Part shown: positions 11,000 to 64,000 of the stretch, piece by piece
How the letters are laid out: each line of letters opens with the position of its first letter
Numbering within the stretch: the stretch's first letter is position 1
Assembly: GCA_018105865.1 (NCBI GenBank)
Contig: CM030863.1
Location: 1,457,601-1,521,600, forward strand
Reading direction: 5' to 3'
Origin: Metaphire vulgaris
Taxonomy: Eukaryota; Annelida; Clitellata; Crassiclitellata; Megascolecidae
DNA length: 64,000 bases
Position numbers and translations under genes: made by a program
Notes under the pieces: model-generated
Seen by the model: the letters and a program-made list of their open reading frames with translations, nothing else
Databases searched by the model: none
Told to the model about the DNA's origin: nothing

Positions 11000-11630
11000 T
11001 TTGACGATTACTTCTGCAGAGATAAAGATAAATTTGAGGTAAAGCGATCGAGGAGAAAGAGAAAGACACAAATCATCTACTGGTCTGTGCTTAGGAGAGA
11101 GTTTCTGCTAAGCCACTTAAAAAGCTCATCATATCATTATTATTCCATTATTATTCATTTTATGGTCTGTGTTTATCTAATGCCCGAGTGTCCTTCAAGG
11201 CTGAAAACTAAATCAACCGCTAAACCATTTTTGTGCGACCGTCCAATTTTTGTTCAGCAACAGTTTTGGGCGGTTAGCCTTCAACGCCCGAAATCAACTA
11301 TATTATTTTCTCGTAGACTTTTGCCGTCCACACAGTTCGGCACAATACTGAACATTGTTACTAAACACCATGGACACCGATAGAAAAAATTCTACCGCAA
11401 CGAAAATTTCCACCTCTGAGTGGAAAGTTTGACGAGGAATCGGAAGATGTAGAAATTCTAGAAAGGGCCTACATCTCTGACGAGTTCTTGTGAACGCAGG
11501 CGAACAAATATTCTCGCTTCAAAATTTAGAGAAGGCGCGTCATTCATCAGGCGATAATAATTATTTGTTCTTTAGTTGACTTGATATAAGAAAGTTCTCG
11601 AAAGTTCGTTGTTTCAAATCCATCAATAGG
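11000..11630. other. low-copy intergenic sequence
   Basis: A weak SINE-like 3' module (TTTCTGCTAAGCCACTTAAA) lies near 11100. Nothing else was recognised. Confidence 0.4.
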
Positions 11631-11633
11631 CTA

Positions 11634-11654
11634 ATAATAATAATGATGATGATG

Positions 11655-11750
<96 letters not shown>
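11634..11750. repeat. TAA trinucleotide array
   Basis: (TAA)n interrupted by a short (GAT)n; the MITE at 11751 is inserted into it, and a few TAA units resume beyond 12432. Confidence 0.95.
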
Positions 11751-12432
11751 GGGGCTGTCCATTAACTATGTCAATAATTTTTGGGCAATATTTGACCCCC
11801 TTCAACAACTGTCAACTTTCAGTGACTCCCTATACATGCAGTGGCGTAACGTGGGGGGCGGGGGAGGGCACTTTGTTGACAGCCCCCCGGGCCCCGGGCT
11901 GGGGGGGGGGCCCGAAGAGGGGTCTAGGGTTAGGTTAGGGTTAACCCTAGCTTCTTAACCCTAACCCTAGAAATGATGTGCTGACGACCTTTTTTTTGCT
12001 CGTCAGGATAAATAGGAGGTGATGACGTTTTTTTGCTTGTCAGCTCGAGACTCTGGGGCCCCATGACAAAGATGCCCCCCGGGCCCCCAAAAGTCACGCT
12101 ACGCCACTGTATACATGTTATTATGAGAAAAGCTTTTGACCCTATTACTAATATCAGTGAAGGGTCCCCCTAAAAGTTTAGGTTATTATTTTTTGTGCGG
12201 CGATGACCTTTTCCCACTTTTTTATTCATCAAATGTCAAAATGATTACTCTTTTTGCTTGTCATGCTTTTCTTCGTTGTAATAAATAGTATTCCGTAACA
12301 TTTCTTATTTTTGATTATTTGTAAAAAGTGAAATTGTTAACGTCAACTTCTCTTGACCCCCTTCTTCCCTGTCAACAAATATCAAACTTTTTCAGCCCCT
12401 CTATATTGTTGACGCAATTAATTGACAGCCCC
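11751..12432. mobile_element. GGGGCTGTCC MITE carrying a nested hAT MITE
   Basis: Same ends as 10431-10840, inserted in a TAA array. A 271-bp hAT MITE with its target duplication interrupts it at 11839-12117. Confidence 0.85.
11839..12109. mobile_element. nested hAT-type MITE, 8-bp TSD
   Basis: Ends CAGTGGCGTAACG and CGCTACGCCACTG with perfect TATACATG duplications (11831-11838, 12110-12117). The interior has a hairpin of TAGGGTTAGG-type telomere-like repeats and two GACGACCTTTTTTTTGCTCG-type motifs. Confidence 0.92.
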
Positions 12433-12711
12433 TAATAATAGTCTCATGCGCGGATCAATTCTGTAAAAACCAGTGATTGTAGATTTAAACTATAATTGTC
12501 AATGATTTTAAGCCCATGTTTAGATTCTCTGCCATTAGAAGATTGAGAATTTTCGGAGGTGATGTTAAGCTTTTGATATAATATTCGAAGCGTAAAGCAA
12601 AACAACAGCCACTAACTTCTCTACGTGACTAACTATGCACCAGAATATTATTCAATGGAGGGGCATTTAGATTTTATTTTCTTACAAAGATTCACAAAGT
12701 TGATCTGGATT

Positions 12712-12889
12712 CATTAGCGTCGCCACGGCGGGGGGCAAATGGGAGCAACTGGCCCCTCCCAACCTGCCCCAGACCACCTACCAGATTCGCGCAAATCCGG
12801 TGAGAAAGTAATTTGTGGAGGGGATGGGAAGGTGGGAAAGGAATCTGACACGACCAAAAACCAACCAAAAATTCCTGGCGACGCCACTG
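12712..12889. mobile_element. hAT-like MITE (GCGTCGCC family)
   Basis: Left end CATTAGCGTCGCCACGG, right end CCTGGCGACGCCACTG. Copies at 13814-13984 and 42725-42867 share AACCAAAAATTCCTGG. No clear target duplication. Confidence 0.65.
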
Positions 12890-13169
12890 TTCAAAACTCT
12901 CTTGAAATTCGCAAAAATTCAAGGCCACGTAAAGCCTTGAAGAAATTTACAATTAGTTCCTCGCTATCTTTTTGGCCCTCGATTTATAGCCATACTGTAT
13001 TTTATCGAGTCTTTGTCCGCCATGTAAGAGAATGCGAGAAATCGTTTAACTCGAAAATTCGACAAATTCTAGGCGAATTAGACCTAGTTTTTTTTTTAGT
13101 GTAAAGTCACCACTACAAGGCCTCTGATCACGCCGAGGTGATAACCACACTGCATTAAAACACAGACCA

Positions 13170-13628
13170 CAGGCACGTCGGAACGAATTTTTAGCAGCGG
13201 GTGCAGATTTTCAGAGGCAAGGTGTTTCGTTGTCACATTTTTCTTTGTACAAGCCAAAAAGGTCATTCTCTCTATATTTTTGAGTCGACAAGCAAAAAAG
13301 ATAATTTCCTATATATTTTTGAGTCGAAAATTCTAAGGCGTGCACATCTGCAACCCAGCCTCGTCTTCCAGGGTGCGCTGCACCAGTGGCGGCTCTAGGA
13401 TTTGGCAAGTGGGGGGCGTTGGGGGGCAACTTCTAATCATGGGGGCCAACCATTTGTTGTTTAATGTATGTAGCATTAAGTATAGGGTCCCAACTGGGGG
13501 CCACTGGGGGCAGGCTCTCAATAGGGGGCACGGGCCCCTGCCCCCGGTGGAGCCGCCACTGCGCTGCACACCCTACTTTTTCCAGGGGGTGCAGATGCAC
13601 CCCTGCACCCCCACTTTGTACGGGCCTG
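13170..13628. mobile_element. hAT-like element with nested MITE
   Basis: Ends CAGGCACGTCGG and TTTGTACGGGCCTG, flanks ACAGACCA and CCAGACCA (7 of 8). It contains GACAAGCAAAAAAGA-type motifs and the nested MITE at 13384. Confidence 0.65.
13384..13561. mobile_element. nested hAT-type MITE, 8-bp TSD
   Basis: Ends CAGTGGCGGCTCTAGG and GGTGGAGCCGCCACTG with perfect CGCTGCAC duplications (13376-13383, 13562-13569). Confidence 0.92.
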
Positions 13629-13639
13629 CCAGACCACGC

Positions 13640-13801
13640 AGAAAAGCCCACCGCGTTCAAATGCTCACCGCGTCCAAATGCCCTCCGCGTTAAAATGCTC
13701 TCCGCGTCCAAATGCTCACCGCGTCCAAATGACCTCCGCGTTCAAATGCTCACCGTGTTCAATTGCCCTCCGTGTTCAAATGCTCACTGCGTTCGAATGC
13801 A
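13640..13801. repeat. minisatellite, about 17-bp unit
   Basis: About ten units of the type CTCACCGCGTTCAAATG with point differences, running up to a hAT-like MITE. Confidence 0.88.
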
Positions 13802-13813
13802 CATATTCGGAAC

Positions 13814-13984
13814 CACTAGCGTCCCCACGGGGGCAAATGGAGAAAATCCCCCCAACCTGCCCTAGGCCACCTACCAGATTTGCGCAAAGCCGTTGAGAAA
13901 GTTTTTGTGGAGGGGTGGGTGGGTAAGGAATCTGACACGCCAGTCCCCTTTCCCCCAACCAAAAATTCCTGGTGACGCCATTTG
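13814..13984. mobile_element. hAT-like MITE (GCGTCGCC family)
   Basis: Second copy of the family at 12712-12889; left end CACTAGCGTCCCC, right end near GGTGACGCCATTTG. Degraded. Confidence 0.6.
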
Positions 13985-14265
13985 TTGGATTAGATTTCAT
14001 TAATGCCTCCCCCGGAAAACATTGGCATCCACCACTTTCAGAACAGTTGACTTCAATTAGGTCTCAAGGCTCGAGTCACCCCCCCCAACTTTTTAAGAGA
14101 CTACGATAAGGACAGAAGAAGAAAGGATTAGGGCCCCGACTTTTCATCCAAGTTTGCGCCAATGTCTCCCGTACCTCTAAACTTGAAACTCTAAAAACGG
14201 AAGCCAAGCGGATCTGAATTTGCCAAGTATAGGGGTTGGGGTTCATTGACGCGGATGGGTGGGAG

Positions 14266-14570
14266 CAGTGGCGGTTCCGGAATTCTTGGTGGGGGATGAA
14301 AAAAAATTATAGAAAGTTGGCGGGGATGCAAAGTGAAGAAGAAAAAAAACAGAAAATAGAGAAAAAGGTAATTGTTAGTGTTTTGTCCACTAAATGTTAA
14401 TAAACCTTGCCGAAAAAGGCCGACAAGCAGAAAAGAAGGCCATCCGCAGTATTTTTCACTAAATGTTTTTAAAAATACTCACCGGAAAATAGGTTGACGA
14501 GCAAAAAAGTTCACCCGGAACCCCGGCGGTGGATGCATCCCCATTCATCAACACGGTGGAACCGCCACCG
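14266..14570. mobile_element. hAT-type MITE
   Basis: Ends CAGTGGCGGTTCCGG and GGTGGAACCGCCACCG; flanks GGTGGGAG and GGTGGGTG (7 of 8). It contains two GACRAGCA-type motifs about 70 bp apart. Confidence 0.8.
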
Positions 14571-14639
14571 GGTGGGTGGGAGGGAGAGAAGGAGGGAAGG
14601 AAGGAGGGACGGAGGAGCGGGTGGGCGGGCGGTCGATAA

Positions 14640-15060
14640 GCCTCAGATTGCGCAAAGCTGGAAAACTGTTAAACTTTCCCCGACGCATGCGGTTTGGAAT
14701 ATTAATCTACGGCGGTGCGCCCTTTGCGCTCGTGACACGCCCGGGGAGCTGCATGTTCAACGCGGCGGCATCGGCGGTCATAAATCAAACGGAGTATAAA
14801 CATGTGCCAAGACGCCGGCGTCCGAACGACTTCGACCTGCCAAAGCGAACCCGGCAATTAGAAGAGGTAATTTAGCAACCGTCTGTCGAAAACGAACGAT
14901 CCGTCTCGTCGATAGCCCGGCATCCGTCCGTCTTCGGTTGCTGCTGCTGCTGCTGCTGCTGCAGTAAACCATTGAAGCTGTTTATTTTGAGACTGTGTTT
15001 CGGAACGACGGACGTCGGCAGAGAGAGAGAGAGAGAGAGAGAGATGTTAACGACGGCATC
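14640..15060. promoter_or_regulatory. CpG-rich low-copy stretch, possible promoter or conserved element
   Basis: Unlike its surroundings it is rich in CpG (for example GCGGCGGCATCGGCGGTC) and free of recognised repeats apart from a short CTG run and an AG run. A TATA-like GTATAAAC lies near 14792. No ORF or splice structure was convincing. Confidence 0.3.
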
Positions 15061-15137
15061 GGGGCATTGTTATGGAGGATCGCCCGAGCGAGTAGCGCAA
15101 GGGGGGAGATTACCCCGTGTCTAAACGATTAGGAGTG

Positions 15138-15138
<1 letters not shown>

Positions 15139-15234
<96 letters not shown>

Positions 15235-15265
15235 CGCACACCCAAACAAACACACATATATATAA

Positions 15266-15316
<51 letters not shown>

Positions 15317-15322
15317 TATATA
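15139..15322. repeat. AG, GACA and AT microsatellites
   Basis: (AG)n, then (GACA)n, then (AT)n in a row. Arg/Glu and Tyr/Ile ORFs here are artefacts. Confidence 0.96.
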
Positions 15323-15815
15323 GGAGCAGAGAGACAGATTAGAAATTAATCGTTGTACGGTCATTTTTCATTCGTGAGACCGGATGAATGTTAACGCGTG
15401 AATGCTTGAGAGGAGATGCTGATGCTGATGATGAGGGGGGAGATGATGAAGTAAGGATGCTTGAAGTGGAGCCGCTCGACCAGAGCTTAGGCGGCGCGCA
15501 TTTGGAAATGCTCGCAGTCGTCAACGCGCGGTCCGACCGCGGATTTCAACTGAACGTTTAAACGTTCCATAGACACGTCAAGACTCGAGTCATTGATTGA
15601 GCGACGAACCGGAGGAATCTAAACAAATAAACGAAAAGTTACGAAACAAAAGGCGTCTTCTTTGCGTCCAAGATCGCGCGTCGAAGACCAAACAGAAACC
15701 GAAATCTAGACGATCTCACTAAATACCAAATCCGTTCCGAAACCCAGTTTATAGCCAGTCAAACGGTTTCGATTAATTCCGCAATGTCTACCCCAAACTA
15801 CTTGAAGACACCTCG
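15323..15815. other. low-copy intergenic sequence
   Basis: Contains a short GATGAT run at about 15417-15445. No gene or repeat family recognised. Confidence 0.4.
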
Positions 15816-15819
15816 CAGA

Positions 15820-15955
15820 CATTGGCGTGAACTTGCATGAAAAAGTGGGGGTCCAACCTTCTACCTTCCCTTTTTCGCATGCTAGAGTTTAAAAAAAGTG
15901 GGGGCCGGAGCCCGGCGGGGTTTGAGGCCTAATAGAAATTTACGTCTACGCCTGT
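15820..15955 (+). mobile_element. short transposon relic (ATTGGCGTGAACTT family)
   Basis: ATTGGCGTGAACTTGCATGA at the left and CTAATAGAAATTTACGTCTA at the right match the repeats at 26866 and 6151. Ends and target site unclear. Confidence 0.5.
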
Positions 15956-16364
15956 AGAGTTTCTAAGGCTTCAATATACCTGATGGTGAAGTATATATAC
16001 ATACCTGATGGGCCTATAGCGGAGGTTACCAAGCTTGTTTGACAGCGGGCCGGACAACTGAAAGACTGAGGAGCGCGTGCCGTATGACCAGTCTGTTCAA
16101 CACTTGCAAGCCAGAACAGAAGGTCTGAGAAAAAGAAGATTAAGTTTGGCATTTCCATGCTAACCATGGGCGAAGGATCGTGGAAAATACAAAGGAAAGA
16201 AAACCAACATCTATTTTACCAAAAAGTCACCAAAAAGACGACACTAGCAAAGAGATAGGGACATGGCACCCAGTTCAAGTAGACTATCAAGCAAATTTAG
16301 GTGGCTGCGGCGTGACGTGGCTTGCCAGCGCCCGGGGCAAAGCAGTCATTGCACCCCTCACCAA

Positions 16365-16693
16365 CAGGCCCTCCGAGAGGGGGACAGAGGGGCAACTGCA
16401 CAGGGGCCCGGCGGTCTGGAGGGGGCCCGGGCCGATGATGAATATGTACAATTAACAATAAAATGAATAATAACACCAAAGAATGGTTAAAATGTCAGTT
16501 CAGCAGAGGGCCCGGCGAGCACAAGGGGGCCCGGGAAACAGTGCTAAATAAATAAATGGCCGACAAGCAAAAAAAGGTCGTCAACACTTTATAAACGGCT
16601 GACGAGCAAAAAAAAGTCGTCAAGAAATTAATACTTCTCAAGGGCCCGTCGGCCATTCTGCACAGGGGCCCGGAATTTCTCTCGGAGGGCCTG
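16365..16693. mobile_element. nested hAT-type MITE, 8-bp TSD
   Basis: Ends CAGGCCCTCCGAGAG and CTCTCGGAGGGCCTG with perfect CTCACCAA duplications (16357-16364, 16694-16701). Two GACRAGC-A7-type motifs 40 bp apart lie inside. Confidence 0.93.
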
Positions 16694-16698
16694 CTCAC

Positions 16699-16944
16699 CA
16701 ATGGCAGCTCCAGGATTTGGCAAGTGCAGAGGGGCGAGGCGGCGGCGTGGAAACTTCTAAGCATGGGGGCCAACTATTTATTGCTAGGTATGTAGCATAG
16801 GCGGATTTTATTAAAGGCTAGGCTAGCCTATGGTATGTAGTAGTTAGTATAGGGCCCCAACAGGGGTACGCTGGGAGAGGCATGCATTCAATAAGGAGGC
16901 ACGGGCCACCACTCCACCAGACCCCCCATGTGGCGCCCCCACTG
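16699..16944. mobile_element. hAT-type MITE (GTGGCGGCTC family), degraded
   Basis: Starts CAATGGCAGCTCCAGGATTT and ends GGCGCCCCCACTG; the left end is split from its original flank by the insertion at 16365. Confidence 0.65.
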
Positions 16945-17149
16945 CCCCAACCCTAACTTGTGAATGAAAACAGTCTGATGAGAGATCCGGTCGAGTCAGT
17001 ATTGAAAAGCAAAGAATGTCCCTCGTTTCGTAGTAGGCCTACCCATACTGCAATAGATTCCGATAAAGTAGCTTCATTTCTACATTTGTTTGTCAATGGC
17101 ATGGCAGACTGTAAAGGCATACCGTAGGATGACCGTGGGTCCATTTTTT

Positions 17150-17342
17150 AACCCAACCCAACAAATTTCCAATCCAACCCAACCCATGCCGGCAATAGGG
17201 TTACTTGACCCAACCCAACCCAACCCAACGTATTACATTGCACTTTCTTAAATCATGACTTATTTTCTGACCAAACCCAATCCAACCCATCATAAATATG
17301 AAAAAGTCTGACCCAACCCAATCCAACCCAACCCAACCCATG
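17150..17342. repeat. AACCC-rich repeat
   Basis: Runs of ACCCA and AACCC with a central unique part. It may be the sub-terminal repeats of a transposon; ends not determined. Confidence 0.6.
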
Positions 17343-17350
17343 GGTTTACA

Positions 17351-17990
17351 ATGTGTAAAGCAGAGTCTCACATTGGTGCAGAGTGATTACATCAAGGCGC
17401 TATAGAAGCTGGACTAGGACTAATACAGAAGATTTACACAAAGTTCCACAGAAATCAGTTGATAACACATTCAGTCCTAGTGCTTATTATATTGCTGAGA
17501 AAAATTACATTAATACGAATTGGAACTATCATTGTTTAAGAATAGATAGTCTGTTATAATAAATTCATCAATTGGGAGTGAAATTCAAAAATCTAAATAT
17601 ATCAATAACCAGATCAACACACAGCACAAAACTGCCAGAAAAACAAACAACTTAAATTTACAAAATGGTTAGAAACTATTTCCAAAAACCTTAAACAATA
17701 AACTCACGATGGAAACACAAAATAACATTATAAACACCAATCATAATGCAGAGCATCTGCCGTCATAATTATAGGAATGATTATGTTGACTGTATCATAA
17801 CAGCTAAACACTACTAAACATGTTATGAAATTTTACACAAATTCACAAGTTGTATTCCCATTTCTTTTGCAGTACGTGGTACAGGCCTAATGTAATTTTA
17901 GCCATTAAATTTAACCGTTTAACTCAAACCTTTGCAAATATATTAAAAATGATGTAATAGCAACAACTTTACAGTAATACAGATGATCAC
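17351..17990. other. AT-rich flank downstream of the dynein gene
   Basis: No coding signal or repeat family recognised. It lies downstream of the dynein stop on the minus strand, so part may be 3' UTR or terminator sequence. Confidence 0.35.
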
Positions 17991-17996
17991 CTAAGG

Positions 17997-18183
17997 TAGT
18001 GGCGGCTCCTCATGGGGGCCTGGGGGACCGTGTCCACCCTATTGAATGCTTGACCCCCCCCAGTGGCCCCCTGATGGGACCCTATACTTACTACTACATA
18101 TGTATCAACAAACGGTGTGTCCCCTCATGCTTAGAAGTTGCCATCCCAACAGCCCCCCCTTGCCAAATCCTGGAACCGCCATG
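17997..18183. mobile_element. hAT-type MITE (GTGGCGGCTC family), inverted copy
   Basis: Ends TAGTGGCGGCTCC and GGAACCGCCATG with similar flanks (ACCTAAGG, TCTTAAGG). A 19-bp direct repeat, ACTTTACAGTAATACAG with flanking bases, lies on both sides (about 17964 and 18200). It may be inside the dynein 3' UTR. Confidence 0.65.
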
Positions 18184-18470
18184 GTCTTAAGGAGTGTCAC
18201 AACTTTACAGTAATACAGTTTATATATGTATATACATGATCAGCAAAAACGAAAATATACCAGCAAACATTAATATAATAAGCTATGACTAAATCACAAA
18301 AAATCATTCGACAATGCTACTCTATCCTGCAGAAAACAGCTTGTAAGTCAGAGGCATAAAAACTGCAATAATTCATCATCACAGAATACACCAACACATT
18401 TTATCGTCATCGAATAACAAAAATCAAGCTTCTTTAACGTTCAAGTCAAACCAACAACTACCGGTACACT

Positions 18471-63515
<45,045 letters not shown>

Positions 63516-63588
63516 CTGAAGAACAAATTTATGTATATGGGGTAAAACATAAAGGCAATAGTGGCAAAGAGATCTGGTCACTTTAAAG

Positions 63589-63842
63589 CAGGGACATTTT
63601 CAACTACATTTTATGAAAGGCCAAGTTTGTTTATGACTAGTGCCCTAGGGTTGGTCAGACCTGCACTTTTGAAAAAAATAGTCTATGGGTTATAGAAAGC
63701 AGATAAGTTGAAAACAAGGCATTAAAAATATTTAGTAGTAAGTATTATACAATTTTATTTATCATTTAAATATCATTGTGGGCCATTTCACACCACTTGG
63801 CGGGTCGGATCTGGCCCACGGGCCGCCACTTGAATACCCCTG
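63589..63842. mobile_element. hAT-type element fragment in the most 5' intron
   Basis: Ends CAGGGACATTTTCAACT and CACTTGAATACCCCTG, flanks CTTTAAAG and TTTTAAAG (7 of 8). TCTGGCCCACGGGCC resembles 31874-33291. Confidence 0.72.
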
Positions 63843-64000
63843 TTTTAAAGTCTGTCAGACAGCTGATGGTCAAGCTAGGCATAATCAATGAAAACACCAA
63901 AAATTCCTAAACAAAAAGTGCACCACTAATTGTGTAATATCTTTCATAAATGCTCATTACTCTTGTAATCGAAGTTTTTTGCACTGATTAATTTACTCTA

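Noticed and set aside
17150..17342. Telomeric array
   Set aside because: The units are ACCCA/AACCC rather than TTAGGG and are broken by unique sequence; more likely part of a transposon.

Overview
This window looks like nuclear DNA from a metazoan, probably a marine invertebrate (lophotrochozoan or invertebrate deuterostome); the sequence does not let me name the species. The reasons are a spliced, conserved ciliary dynein gene with small exons in repeat-filled introns, a Ty3-type LTR retrotransposon, tRNA-headed SINEs, 5'-truncated LINE tails, a very large load of non-autonomous DNA transposons, and TTAGGG-type repeats inside two of them.

Left part, 1-18470: no host protein gene was recognised. 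Positions 355-6103 are a young LTR retrotransposon on the minus strand with LTRs of about 1.4 kb. It has a single gag-protease ORF and no reverse transcriptase or integrase. From 6104 to 18470 lies a graveyard of short transposons, mostly hAT-type with 8-bp target duplications and often nested, mixed with microsatellites and one CpG-rich low-copy stretch at 14640-15060.

Right part, 18471-63515: the 3' 43 exons of one minus-strand gene, an axonemal dynein heavy chain whose translated exons match DNAH1 throughout. Transcription runs from high to low coordinates. The first exon seen carries the AAA2 Walker A motif. AAA3, AAA4, the stalk with its microtubule-binding tip, AAA5, AAA6 and the C-terminal domain follow in order, ending at a stop codon at 18471-18473. 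About 7.26 kb of coding sequence (about 2,420 codons) is present; the 5' part lies beyond 64000. Intron phases agree across all junctions except in exon 31, which is one base out of frame. Three introns appear to use GC donors.

The introns hold most of the unusual biology. Tc1-like MITEs and a CACTA/Chapaev-like transposon end within a few bases of splice sites, and in one case at the +2 base of a donor. Two segments that span an exon acceptor together with half of an adjacent MITE have been copied elsewhere in the same gene. A short imperfect palindrome (TGACRAGC, a run of A, GGTCRTCA) recurs about 20 times in otherwise unrelated transposons. Many ATT, GAA and GAT microsatellites are attached to SINE or LINE 3' ends.
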